A stretch of DNA of 64,000 bases from Multifurca ochricompacta. Taxonomy: Eukaryota > Basidiomycota > Agaricomycetes > Russulales > Russulaceae. The DNA lies in NCBI GenBank assembly GCA_022496185.1, contig WTXG01000021.1:62001-126000 (forward strand). The letters run 5' to 3'. Made by a program: the position numbers and the translations under genes. Shown piece after piece: positions 12,321 through 24,176 of this stretch (positions are counted from its first letter, which is position 1; every line of letters begins with the position of its first letter). The notes under the pieces were generated by a model that was not told the origin of the DNA, did not search any database, and saw only the letters and a list, made by a program, of their open reading frames with translations.

Positions 12321-15300
12321 TGTGTATAGAGGAAGATCGGGGGTTTGATGTAAGGGAAGAGGCTATGAGAGAGGGAGAGGGGAGGAAGTAGTGGGTGGGG
12401 TGGTTTTGGGCCAACAGGGGAGGATGGTTATATAGAAGCGAGCGGCGGCAGGCCCCACACAAACTTGACAAATGTGTTTGTAGAGGTATGGATAGGGGGC
12501 CAGCTGGGCAGCCTCGAGGACAAGCTGCACGGACAATGGGTTTCGGGGGGGAAGCGGTACGTCAACACGGGTCTGATGAACCAAAACTGGGGTATGATTT
12601 CGTTTCACCAGTCGGAGTGCAGAGGGGAAGGGGTGGTGGGGGGTGGGGGGGTGCAGCTATCTTCCTGCGCGTGTGGTAGCGTGGATGCGAAAGGGTACGA
12701 TCGGATGTGCTGTGTTCTGCACTTCGTTATGCCAAAGCGGATCCGAAGTGCACTTATATATTCTTGATGAGGCAGTGGCGCGCAATGCCGCCATTACCTA
12801 GGGTCATCAACCAACATGGGGAGGAAGAAGCAGGATACTAGGAACGGTGTGGTATGAGCGAGATCGGTCGGGCAGCGCAGAGGAATGTCCGTTTTGGGGG
12901 GAGGGATAATACTTCGGGGAAGAACGGTTTGGTTTTTAGTTGTCCTCATGTAACCCTGCAATCTGCCACGCAGTCAGTCATAGCCAGGCGCCAGGTGCCA
13001 AATATAAGTTTAAAATAGATAAACCCGAAAGATATCATGATCACTCCTCCGTAGCCCTGGGTACTGTCTGAAACGACAAGGGAGGGGAACTGGTAAACTG
13101 CTGTTGTATGTTATCTATCGTCAAACACATTGAACTCCAATTAGTCAATTAGTCACACACACACATACACACACACAGACACACACAAGGACACGCACAT
13201 AAGAGGCTGAAGGTTTGGGTTTGGATTTTGGATTATTCGTGGCTACGCAATTATAGGTTGTTATTTGTTAGATAGCTCGTTAGATTGCTCACGCGCATGC
13301 ACTTCGCGCGGAGATGCGTGCGAACGTAGCCCGGCCTCAATTGAATGCAACGCCGTGTGCGTGCACCCACTAGTTTTGATTTCACTGCATCGAGGACGTT
13401 GCCTGGATGCACACACGCCAAGATGAGATGTCATACTACCTGTGCCCTTAAAGGACTCAATCGTTCAAGTCAACTTCAAGGAGAGTTACTGATGACGATA
13501 GTAGGTATTCGAAGTCAGATAGTCAGATAGATAGTAAGCCAAGAGGCAAACTGGCATGACCCTTGATTCGGTTCTTCCCGTTCTCTGGCGCGAACCCTGG
13601 GAGATGCCCCGACGTCAAATACGTCCCAGCGCATTGGCCATGACAACGGGATAACTTAATTGAGCTCCCCCTAGCGTGCGTGGCGCTGTCCTAGGATAGG
13701 ACTGAGAATGCAGTGCTTCAATTTCCCCCCTTCCCCCCCCCTCTTTCAAATGCATCCTATCGCGACTCCCATTCATCACTCTTGAGGAACATAGTTATAT
13801 TATATTGTCTATTAGGGGCATGGCTTCATAGCCCCTTACTATCGATCAGGTTACCCCTCCCAACATGTGAAAGCGGACCCCTCATAGGCTTGCGGGCGAT
13901 GCACTCCTGGGGAAACTCACATGGTGGAAAGATGACGCGTGTATTGGAAAATCGTCATCTGTGGAGACCGTATGCATCCATTCATGCCGTGACCCATATA
14001 TGCAATGGAACATTTGGCCCGCAACGTGCGCTGAAGCAACTGAACGCCGGACCTGTGGAGGGTAAAAGAGAGTTTACGCACGCGACTCGGCCCATACCCA
14101 AGCAGGAAAATAAAATAAAATAGTAAAATGACACCGGGAATTATTTTTACTGACCAACAGGAGGGTGGTAAGTGAATGCGACCCAGGCTCTTCATGTTTT
14201 CCTCCTGTTTTTTTTCATGGAATTAGAACACCCACGGAGGCCATGGGGAGTACAGGTAATAGCTAACTGAGCCATCCACGGAGAGAGTCCACCCAAAGAA
14301 CTGGATGCTGGCTAGCTCAGCTTTTGACGTTCCTCAACTTGAGTTTTTGCCCGACCACGTTCTCACAACCAAGTTTGGACTTGTCTAGCCCTTGCCCATC
14401 GTTCATTATGCTCTTGTCCTCGCCCGGTTCGCTTGCTGCATCATGCATCACCGCATCACGCATCATGATTGTGCATGTTCTCCAATTCTGAAAAGGGTTT
14501 TGAGGCCGATTAATCGCTGGCGAATCAATCAATGCTGCCTCGGAGGAGGACTAGATGTGCTGCTCTCCTGACCAATGTCCTTGCACAACGGACTTGAAGA
14601 CCAAAGATACCGACCGTAACCCTGTAAATTGACAAGTTGACAGAAAACGAGAGAGCGAACGAGACCACAACGGACAGCCGGGGCATAACCCCCTCAACTC
14701 AACATCGTCTATCATATCTTGTTTCCGGATGCCTTTTGTGGAACTACCAGCCGAAATTACCAGCCAGGTACCTTATCCTGACGATGATCTACTCGCCAAC
14801 GTGTCCGCGAGAAGCTACAAGAAGAAGCGACCTTCATCATCACCTCGCGATGCCGCGGCATCTACCGCGTCTCCGCGCTCCAGCCCTTGGTTCTTCAGCG
14901 TCCGATAAACGTCTATGACATATTACCGTCCCTTCCTCTCTGACCTTCCCTGTCAAAGAGGCTGCAGGGCTGCAGGGAGCGCTCAAAGGCTCCACGCACA
15001 TCATCATCATATGCGAAAGAAATTTCATTGCTGCGGCGGTGGCGCAACCGTGCGATAAGTTTTCGCTCGCAGGTACCTCGGGAATCTTTGCGTAAGTGCC
15101 TTTGCTGACGTCTACGTAGTTCTTCTCCCTTCGAACGGATGAATCACTAGGAAAGTCATATCGCAATCGTGCAACTGCCGATCGTGGCGCACTTTCGCGA
15201 ATTCGCGATGACTGGGTTGATGGTAGCCCTATGCCCTGCTGCGACTGTCAGCCCCGAGGGTTCCGGCTCACCCTCGAATATCTATGAAGAGATATCATGG

Positions 15301-15748
15301 ATTCAAAAGACTACGTGGGATCGTCCCCGACCCTTTTGCAGTTCTTCATAGTCGGATGGAGGAGTAGAAACATTCATAACAATCGAAAGAGTTGTAGTTG
15401 TTGTTCTAGACCTCTAGAGCACCAAGGACCCATCAGGAATCCAATCACGAGACGAGACCACGCCACCGACTCCTCTTACCAGCATGAATGGTCATGAAAT
15501 CCTAATTAGGACGGGCGGTGATGCATACCTTCCCGGGTCATGACGGGTGCACGCGGGGACCAGTTGCCGACAGTGGCGCAGGACATGTGCTAGGTTAGAA
15601 AAAGAATACATTCGCAAATGGAGGGCGGCTTCAATACAAGCGTGCATGTATGGAGACCGCAGAAGCACCTTGGTCTGAGTTTTACACCTCTCATTGACGG
15701 TTCGAAAATTGTTTCCCTGCCCGTAAAGAACCCATTTTCCTCCCGTGC
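12321..15748. other. Long intergenic stretch, no supported gene
   Basis: Contains a CA microsatellite at about 13155-13195 and several short frames. A 59-codon plus-strand frame at 14728-14907 (starting MPFVELPAEITSQVPYP) has a codon pattern that could be an exon, and its opening vaguely recalls the start of an F-box, but no continuation was found. The plus-strand frames at 12465 and 13713 and the minus frame at 14840 look random. Confidence 0.4.
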
Positions 15749-16700
15749 TCAGTCATACTGGCGCATGACTTCGTTCCCGCGGACGTCCGTGGCAAATCGA
15801 CTAGGCTCGCCTGGTTTGTAGTCTGGAACCTCGAAGGTCGAGGTATGGCACCATGGCTTGAGCCGGAGCTCCGTCTCTATCACTTTCGCAAAGCACTCTG
15901 ACCATCCGTCACGTGGGTACGACGCAACCACCGAACTAACGAGGTCGGGTGGATGAGGTTGGCACGTCTGTATAGCATAAATTAGCGCGTTTTTGTAAAA
16001 AAAAAAACATCATTTAGTCGGGCTTTGTACAGCGAACGATGCAAAACTTACATGCCAACGTTGTCCAAGATCGTGGCAAGCTGCAAGACCTGCCCAATCA
16101 CGGTTATATTGCCACTGATATTTCCAAGCTGTCGTCAGCCCGTCATGGTTCAGAGGAAATAAAGTGGCGCAAACCCTTGAACAAAAATGTCCTGATGACG
16201 CACGATTGCGTCGCACACACTGTCAGCTTGGTCCTCCGGCCCATGAAGTGACAATATCAAATCGCGCGCGACGATCGCCCCTTTGAACTCGAAGGACAAT
16301 TTTGTGGTAGTGAGGAAGCGATCTGCTGTGCCGATATCATGTAAAAGACAGGCGAGATAATACGTCTCATCATCGTACTTCCACTCTGGGAAGTGTGTCC
16401 TTTTGAGAGCGGTACCTGTGCACACCACGAATCAGCATCAAATTAGATGAATATAAAGATGATGGAGATACCGTATACATATACTCGATGGCTGTGATTG
16501 TATGTCTGCTCTGTTAGTGCGGCCTTAACGAATTCCCGAACTTTTCTCACGAGCTCCGAGTGAGGCAGTGGAAAATCGGTAACGGTGAAGGGATCCTGCT
16601 TAGGTTTTGGTCCAGATGCTGTTGGATGGTCCTTGAAGAGAAAATCGGGGTCGCGGGGTACAGCTGTGAAGCCGTAGAAAGTTACAGGGTCATTGACCAT
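15749..16700 (-). CDS. HD-domain hydrolase, cyanamide hydratase (DDI2/3)-like
   Basis: Metal-dependent HD-fold enzyme of the fungal cyanamide hydratase group, which turns cyanamide into urea; the true substrate in this organism is not known. Start is ATG 16698-16700 (MVNDPVTFYGFTAVPRDP). Motifs in order: HSHRVYVYG (first metal His), YYLACLLHDIGTADRF (the HD pair), FKGAIVARDLILSLHGPEDQADSVCDAIVRHQD, NITVIGQVLQLATILDNVG, SYPRDGWSECFAKVIETEL, KPWCHTSTFEVPDY, ending EVMRQYD. Three introns: GTATCT at about 16470 to about 16419 within YG-T; GTTTGC at about 16172 to about 16117; GTAAGT at about 16050 to about 15970. One base seems missing in the G run at 15947-15949: adding it gives LIHPDLVSSVVASYPR, the family pattern. 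It shares a 241-bp divergent upstream region with the next gene. Confidence 0.87.
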
Positions 16701-16941
16701 GACGTTCAACAGGTGTGAGGTATGTGATAGTGATAGAGAATAATCAGCCCCTCCTATCCCATCCCATCATCATTTTCATTCTCATGCTCATTGTTCGTGA
16801 ACGCGGGCAACGAAGCCTATAAACGGTAACCAGTTATATCGCTTTCCATTTTTGGTATTCCATTCCTATCCCTATCACTATCCCCCTTCAGTCAACGGTC
16901 AACAGTCAACACACATGCATATATGCTCATGAATGAATGAG

Positions 16942-18059
16942 ATGAACCTTGACAACATTAACGTATGGATTAAGCAAGGAGCATCATTTTCGTTATTTTT
17001 ATATTAAAATTTAAATTTATAGGACCCAGAAAGCGTGAAAGCTCTTTTGGACACTCTACGAAATTCCCAAGCATGGGCTGACACTCTCAAGTCCGGTTTA
17101 GCGGCTCACCCAACTACACAGCCCCCCGTACAACGAAATCCTGGTCCGGTGGATACAACTCAACCTTCAATCAGGCCATCTACGAACAGCACACCTTCCG
17201 TCGCCGATCTGTTATCTCAATTACAAGCCTCTCAGAGTTCAGCATTCAGCTCCAATTCTACCCAAGGTAGCGAACCGCCCGACCCAACCCAAAGCGAAGC
17301 AAATGAATCGTCTGCATCTGCATCCGAAACTGTACCCAATCAAACCCCCCCACCCCAGCAGGATTTGCGATCCCTTTCATTTCAACAGGCTTTGCCGCAT
17401 ATATCCCGCCTCATGGAGGACCCGCGAGTCGTAGAAGACCTGGTAAAGGTGACTACGTCTACCCATCACCCTTCTTCATTTCGCTTTTACGTTTCCCCTT
17501 GAAGATGAAGCAAGAGCAAGTCAGGCTAGAGAAGCAGCTGTGGGAGGAGAGGGAAGTGATCTCCAAGAGTCACGAAGAAAAGGTGAAAGTTGCTATGAAC
17601 AAGTATGCCAATAGTATTCGCCCCTATATCCCTACTCAACGCTCCAGTAGGACAAAGTTGATTGGCGCGAGCCTATCTAAGCACGATGCAGAGGTAATCT
17701 CATCCCACGCTGCAACTCTCTCATACCTTGGCGTTGGCACTGAGCTCCGTTCCCCTACCACATGTAGCTGATGTCCGACGCTTTCCGGATGGAGTTGAGG
17801 AAATTCGACGCCGAGCGGGTACTTCCCACCTGGGACCGGCTAGTGCGGGATCAACAAATGCGTCTCGAAGCTCTCAGGATTCCAACCATGTTCATTACCA
17901 ATGATGCAGGCGACACGGAGGTGCGTACTACGTTTCTCCAATTCACGTGAAATACCCCGGGATGCACATCCTCACACCCTTCATGGCCTTGTCGGGTAGA
18001 AGCAGCGTCTGGTCATGCAGGTCGTGGAAGGCATCTTACCTACAAGCGGCGCAACGTAA
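16942..18059 (+). CDS. Conserved-looking coiled-coil protein of unknown function
   Basis: I do not recognise this family. The start MNLDNIN joins through a GTATGG..TAG intron (about 16963-17022) to DPESVKALLDTLRNSQAW. A Ser/Thr/Pro/Gln-rich linker follows (about residues 35-120), containing SVADLLSQLQ, then LSFQQALPHISRLMEDPRVVEDLVK. After an intron at 17448-17503 comes a charged helical segment (MKQEQVRLEKQLWEEREVIS, KVKVAMNKYANSIRPYIP) and ISKHDAE-like text, then after a short intron MSDAFRMELRKFDAERVLPTW and QMRLEALRIPTMF. The last exon starts after TAG at 18000 and ends VVEGILPTSGAT, stop 18057-18059. The intron phases all agree, so the gene is real. The long charged helices suggest a coiled coil and a scaffold role; this is inference. 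Divergent from the HD hydrolase gene. Confidence 0.8.
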
Positions 18060-18621
18060 TGACCGTTCCCACCCTGCCATTCGGCATTGGCCGCTGTCTG
18101 TAAGACGTGACGCTTGAAGGGGCAACTGTTTCACACACATCCAGGGACGGGCTCCGGGGGCATCAGCACGCGTGTTTTATTTGCAGTAATAGTTGCTTGC
18201 AAGAGTCCAGCAAATATACCACCATACGGTAGCCGTAGCCGACGGGTTTCTTTTTCTCCGTTAGTCTGCAGCTTACCACCAGGTCTGAAAGGTTACATTT
18301 CCATAAACAAATTATGATTACTCGTGCGGAAAGACGTCATGTCGGCAGGTGTTTTCTTGTACGTCGCGCCTTTCGGCACTGCGGACACTCAAGAGGGAGC
18401 ATAAGCGGACATGCCACAATGCTCAATGAGGCAGATCATCAGCCGATCGTCAAAAAATTTGAGTCTGAATAGGTTGACGCGGCTTCCACTGGGCAGGCTA
18501 TTGTTGTGATGCTTACATGAGCCGTCTGCCGCCATCGCGCAGTTTGGGTACCCACTTATTCCTCCATGCATGATGGATTGCTTACTTGCTCCCACCCACA
18601 ACATCTTAACCCTCCCCTCCT

Positions 18622-20759
18622 ATGCCCCATGTCGATCTGGTCTCTGGTGACGACTACGTCTCCATTTGGTACACTACGAACACCCGCTACAACAGCGTGA
18701 GCACGTTCGACCCTACCAGGCCAACAGTCATCCTCCTTCACCCGTTCAGTTTTGATTCAAGTTGGTTGGGAAATATCTTGGGAGATCCTGGGCTGGATGG
18801 GGCTTACAACATGATTGCATTTGACCTTCGCTATTCTGGAAAGACGAGGGAGCGACCGAATGGGAAGTTGGATTGCTGGGTACAGGCGGCAGATCTTGGG
18901 TTCGCATGCGAGGTGGGCATGACGTTCTTTCCTGTTTTCATTGGCATCGTCTCGCTCTGGGAGTAGATTGAGGGCTCACACCACACCATATAAGATGTTG
19001 CATGTATTTCAGGCGCACGTGTGGGCCGAGGAGGCTCTGTCCGTGAATATTGCCTTGCGTTTTGCAATGCTGTCAGTCTTCCTCTCTTCAAGTTCCAACG
19101 TTGAGAAAACTGAGGAAGTGTGTGCATCCAGATTTCCGGATATGTGTCTGAGCCTGGCGTTGGTGACTGCCTCCCCTCCAGCAGAGTGCGTGGTACCGGG
19201 TGATAGCCCATTCACCTTTTTTTCTTTCTTTCTTAACCTCAACTTGTCTTGCTAAACCTACGAGCTTTCGTGGCTTCGGCAGGCTTCAGAACGTTTCCCT
19301 AGCAATGAACCAATTCGTGCGGCTGTGGTGTTTCGCGGATGACTTAAGCGCTCTGGACCGGGCTGCGTCAAAGTTTCTCGAACTTACTGTACATGTCGGG
19401 TTGGTGTGTCCACATCCAAATATTTTCCCTCCTCCGCGGTGTTAAGACGCTCTTTTCTGCAGGGTCTCGGTGTCGACGAAATAGACGAGGTAGCTTTCGC
19501 GTGCCCTTCGCGTGGTCCAACTCCGTTCGTAATGCTATCAGGTTGTGGCCCACTGGCAAACGCAATATCCGCCATTTCGTCGCGCAAGGGTTGTCGGCAT
19601 TAGAAATTTGATCCTGAACGTACGTCCCGTCAAGTTTGGTGCTCAGTGTCGTGAGGTCTGCGCATAGTACTAAGATGACAACAACCCCGTATGAAGCGTG
19701 TACCACTAACCAAATCGCAACTTGCCACTATATGCCAACCTGTGCTAATACTCCATGTGCGTCTGTTCTACCCACCGATGCCATTCTAAATAATGAATGA
19801 ATGAACTGTTGAAGGGCGAGAACAATACTATGCATCCCCTCGAACATGCCCAACAGCTTAAAGAAGAGCTCGTTAATTCCAAAGTTACGCTCTCCGTAAT
19901 CGAAGGTGAGCTTGTCGTCGTTTGTGGCAACACATACGTCCTAATATCGATGGGTGGGGGGTCTAGGGGCTGCAGGCTTCATGAGCATAAGTCCTTCATG
20001 TGCACCTATTCTAAGTCAAAATTACGTCAATTTTCTGGATAACCTTCTACCGCACTCCAATCACACCGACTCCATGGAGTCGGACCGCATGAACCGCGCT
20101 CTCGCAAGGCTTGGGGAGCTCGCGGGAGACCCGGGGATCATCAAACGTGATCCCAGCTCGCCGATGTCCTTTTCCCTCGTTCCTCCAGATGTAGAACGCG
20201 AACAGACGGAAGCGTTCAATTTGTTTTTCCGCGGGATGAACAAGGCGCTTTCGCCGTTGCGTCCCGACGGCCGACCAGAGCACAAGTGCGTCACCGAACG
20301 GAATTTAGACTCCCGCCTTCTATCCCTTTCTCTTTCTCTTTTATTTCTCGGCGCTCATTTGACCGAAAATTTTCACCCCTTCCTTCCTACTCCTCTGGAT
20401 GGGTTTTAGGTTCTCTGAACGCCCCAGACGGCATTTCCACCGTGCCAGCGACGGTCGTCTGCGCCCTCGCGAAGGTTAGTCGTTTCTGAACGTTGAACGT
20501 GGCATCACCATCATCATCCTCATCATCATCTGTTCTCTTGTAGACCTAGACAACAACCCATGCGAGCAGCAGTTCACGGGTATGGCAACAAGATTGTTGC
20601 CTTGGATGACGAGAGATGAGAAGGAACCTGCAAGTAGGACGCACGTGCATCGCTCCACGTCGATGCATTACAGTTTCGACTTGAAAGCGTCCCTTTCGCG
20701 CGTCTCGCTCGTCCTTACTCCGCGGAGGCCTGGTCGCGGACATCAGATGTCGTTGTAAT
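18622..20759 (+). CDS. Alpha/beta-hydrolase-fold protein, tandem copy 1 (possibly decaying)
   Basis: Paralogue of the gene at 21.4-23.7 kb. It begins MPHVDLVSGDDYVSIWYTTN and continues PTVILLHPFSFDSSWLGNIL (oxyanion-region HP motif) and YNMIAFDLRYSGKTRERPNGKLDCWVQAADLGFACE, ending at a GTGGGC donor at 18912. Further exons give AHVWAEEALSVNIALRFAM, PDMCLSLALVTASPP, LQNVSLAMNQFVRLWCFADDLSALD, GENNTMHPLEHAQQLKEELVN, then a C-terminal part (MNRALARLGELAGDPGIIKRDPSSPMSF). No G-x-S-x-G nucleophile elbow is visible; its place is taken by WAEEALS. The stretch 19600-19800, which in copy 2 codes LRPAQEILSCITQPVLLIH, has stops in all frames here, so this copy may be damaged. The end is uncertain: stop at 20479 if the last GTTAGT is not used, or 20759 if it is. 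Confidence 0.68.
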
Positions 20760-20778
20760 AAAGCCAGGGAATGGGAAG

Positions 20779-20780
<2 letters not shown>

Positions 20781-20814
<34 letters not shown>
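20781..20814. repeat. (AAT)n microsatellite
   Basis: Eleven AAT units in a row in the spacer between the two tandem alpha/beta-hydrolase-fold genes. Confidence 0.97.
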
Positions 20815-21087
20815 GTGTATGCTGAACACCTGTCGCTATCCATGTCCACGAGCCACTAATTCTAATTCACATCTTGAAGTGATACGTTATTACTGTATTG
20901 CAATATTACCACACACCCGAGGGAAGTGGCATTTATATATATATCGGTTGTAGGCCTGATTGGAGTAAAGCAGACATTGCACCGGTGAGTGCTTCGGCAA
21001 ATAACACCGAGCTAGCAATGATGAGGTCACCAGCGCCAATCACTCACAACTCAACTCAACACTGTGTTAGGAGGCCGAGGCCCGAAG

Positions 21088-21160
21088 GCGAGGGTGAGGG
21101 TGAGGGTGAGGGCAAGGAGGGCGAGGGTGAGGGTGAGGACGAGGATGAGGATGAGGACGG
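21088..21160. repeat. GAGGGT/GAGGAT hexanucleotide repeat
   Basis: A G-rich hexamer array (GAGGGT drifting into GAGGAC/GAGGAT) in the spacer upstream of the second hydrolase-fold gene. The overlapping Glu/Asp-rich frame is a product of the repeat and not a gene. Confidence 0.85.
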
Positions 21161-21391
21161 TTTAGGTTAGATCATGTGGTTCGGATCGTAGATATTTTGC
21201 ACAAAGCACACAAAGCCTATTGAGACAGAGACAAGACAAAAACTGGTAACCGCTCCCGCCGTCCACTAATGTAAGCCCCCTGGACTTGATCCTGTCCTTT
21301 ATTAAGAAGACAAAAAGAACGATGAGATGCCTATTTGCGTTTTTATTTTCCCCTTGAGCGTGTGCACACAAAACGAAACTAAAAGAAAAGG

Positions 21392-23704
21392 ATGCCCTAC
21401 GTAGATCTTCCGAACGCTCACGACGACTATGCCTCACTCTGGTACATCACCAATTCCCCCACGGGCACCGTCGGAGGTTTCGATCCTGCCAAGGCAACTG
21501 TTCTCTTGCTTCATCCATTATTCCTCGACTCCACCTGGCTCACGGCCCAGTTCGAAGACCCGCGTCTGACGAGGAGTTATAACCTCATAGCGCTCGACGC
21601 ACGACATGCCGGTCGAACGACGTCAAGACTGGATGGGAAACAGGATTGCTGGACGGACGCTGCTGACTTGGCTTTCGCGCTCGAGGTGAGTGAGATGGAC
21701 CATAGTCCTTTGGGGGGGCTTATTTTTTTTATCTTTTCTTTCTTTTCGGCCCTTCCTGCCCATGCCTCCCCCCCCCCGCCCCCGTCCCCGTCCCCGTCCC
21801 CTTCAGAGATGATTTAGCGAACCGAGCTGATGACCGTGATCACCTGCCTCGTCGGGCTATCATTCAGGCGCTTTATCTTCCCTCTGTGCATGTCTGGGCA
21901 TGCGAGGTACTCGCAACGTCATGCGCATTGCGCTTTGCTGCAATGTAAGTTTTTTTTTTTTAGGGGCTCTGATCTGCTAACGTTTATTCCAAAGCTTCCC
22001 GGAGATGTGCCTGAGCTTGACGTTGCTCACGGTACCTTGCAATCCAGAAGAGTAAGTAATGCCAACCCCCCCCTCCTCCTCCTCCCTCCCCCCACGCCCC
22101 CCAGTTCATCCCTCTCGGAGATGTGAAAGCCCCTGACCTTCGAGGGGGATCTTTGTTCCTCCGTAGATCCCGTTGTAACTTGAATGAGATCGTGCAGTCG
22201 TGGTGTTATGCGCAGGAGTTGGGTACTGTCGAGCACGCGTTGATGAACGTAGTCACTGCGTTATGTGGTCAGGTACGATGCGACCCTTCGCCTCGCGCTC
22301 TCTGATCGACCGTGTTTCAGGACGTAAACTTGGACCTTGAAGACGACGTGAGCTGAACCTCCGACGTTGCTTGTGTGGCACGGACTGACGCGCCATGGGA
22401 CAGCTTATTGCGCACCTGGAAATCCACTATCCACCATTTAGGCGGACTATCGTTTCTCATCTGGGTTGCCTCATCGCGGACGTGGGTTCTCACGACGCCA
22501 TTCAAATCATTTTTCTTCTCACAACACGCCTTTTCCAGACCTTGAGACCAGCTCAAGAAATACTATCGTGTATCACGCAACCAGTTCTACTCATTCACGT
22601 ATGGGCTCTCTCTGTGCCTCATCAGCTATTACCGGGGCTGAATAGCTTTTTTTTTTTTGAAAAAAAAGGGCGATTCGAACGATGTCATTCCTACTGAAGG
22701 CGCGTTCATCATGCAAGAGCAACTCGTCAATGCGAAGGACGGTGCCAAGCTTTATCTCATCAGGGGTGATTCTCGAAAGAACTCTTAGTTCTCGTAATAT
22801 GCTGACTTGCATTGCCTTTTTTTTTTTTTGGACAGGCGCGCAAGGCTTCCTTGGCGTTGTGCCCGAGTCGGCATCAATAGCAAACCGGGTATTCGCGTCG
22901 TTCCTTTCACGTCTCCCCCCGCGCGCTCGGATCCCATGCCATCACATCCGGCGCATTTGGACAAAGCGCTGAATAGACTCGCGGGTTTTATGCATGACCC
23001 GGACATCGCCTCACGCGACTTGTGCTCCCCGATGGCATTCTCCTGCGTCCCACCTTCGGTCGTGCTATGGAGAGCGCAGATTTTTGCGAGGGCAGCCGCA
23101 GGGCACCGGTACGCCTTCTCACCATTGGACTCTAATGGACGACCGACGCGAAGGTTCGTGAACCCCACTTTTACCATTACTTCACCACCAGTGCTAACTC
23201 TTTCGATGTATTCACTTCTGGCGGTGGTTTTTCATTTTCACTTTCATTCATTTTTTTTTTCCTTTCTGTCTTTCTTCGTTTTCGAATTTAGATACTCGGA
23301 ACGGTTGCAGGAACAGTGGTTTGAAGTAGACAGAAACGGGATGTCCTACTCAGGTGCGCGTCGTGTAGTGTCGTGTGATGTCGCCTCATGTCAGATTGTG
23401 TCAAAAACTTGTTCTCAGTCACCTCAGTATAACTAATGCTGCGACTTTTTTTTTATGTTTTTTCCGCACAGCACAATCCGAGGAAGCGCGAGCGCGCAGG
23501 CACGCATCGACCCTTGACGAGCGCTTGGAAGCGTTATCTGAGATGCTCGCGGAAGAAAATGCCGTCGCGCGCATCAGGCGAATCATTCCTCGTGTACCGC
23601 CGCAGGCCGTCATCGAGTGCGTGACATTATCCAGCGGGTTGTCGTCGCGTTTCACGAGTACGGCCAATCTGGCGGCACGAGTTATGCATCGTTTGCCCGT
23701 TTGA
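21392..23704 (+). CDS. Alpha/beta-hydrolase-fold protein, tandem copy 2
   Basis: Better preserved paralogue of the preceding gene. Start MPYVDLPNAHDDYASLWYIT; then ATVLLLHPLFLDSTWLTAQF, YNLIALDARHAGRTTSRLDG and DAADLAFALE, with a GTGAGT donor at 21686. Next exons: ALYLPSVHVWACEVLATSC, MFPEMCLSLTLLTVP, FIPLGDVKAPDLRGG.. and IVQSWCYAQELGTVEHALMN, DVNLDLEDD, LIAHLEIHYPPF, LRPAQEILSCITQPVLLIH, GDSNDVIPTEGAFIMQEQLV (likely the catalytic-Asp region), GFLGVVPESASIANRVFASFL, then HLDKALNRLAGFMHDPDIAS, YSERLQEQWFEVDRNGMS and a charged C-terminal helix (LDERLEALSEMLAEENAVAR) to the stop at 23704. As in copy 1 the usual G-x-S-x-G is absent (WACEVLA). This layout is common among agaricomycete proteins labelled alpha/beta hydrolase. 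Substrate unknown; hydrolytic activity doubtful. Confidence 0.83.
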
Positions 23705-24176
23705 AGTTTTGGCCGATTTGGTTTTTGCCCGCTTGCTCCTCAAATTGATCGTCTTGTCTGACCGGCCCCTCCCCCTTTCGTACGGCTTTTATGGGTTCAA
23801 TGACGAAGACGGAAAAAAAAAATTGAATGGATGAAAATGGCATAACAGGGACCGTGGACGTGGACGTGGACATGACATGACAAGGCAATGATTGCAAAAT
23901 GATAAAATGACATGACGGGTCGTTCAGCTAGTCTTCTAGCCGGTCTCACAACACAACTCACTCTACCTTCGCATGCAGGGACACGGACTGGCATCATGCA
24001 TGAATGAAGAGTAATTTATTAATATAATATTTATATATGTATGTGTATGTGTGTATGTGTATTTATGTCCAGTTATGTATCTATAGCTCTTCCCTACGTC
24101 ATCACTCGGGCCGACCTCTCGAGCACCCATAAACTTTTCACACGCTATTCAACTCCCTTATCGACCGAAACCGACC

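Noticed and set aside
12465..12767. 100-codon plus-strand frame upstream of the proline-rich gene
   Set aside because: Gly-rich text arises from G runs; no motif; probably 5' flank of the minus-strand gene.
20898..21170. Plus-strand 90-codon frame with an EGEGEGEG tail
   Set aside because: Produced by the GAGGGT repeat; the first part shows no protein features.
22640..22690. tRNA-like GATTCGAAC text
   Set aside because: No acceptor stem or anticodon arm around it; it lies in the intron/exon of the second hydrolase-fold gene.
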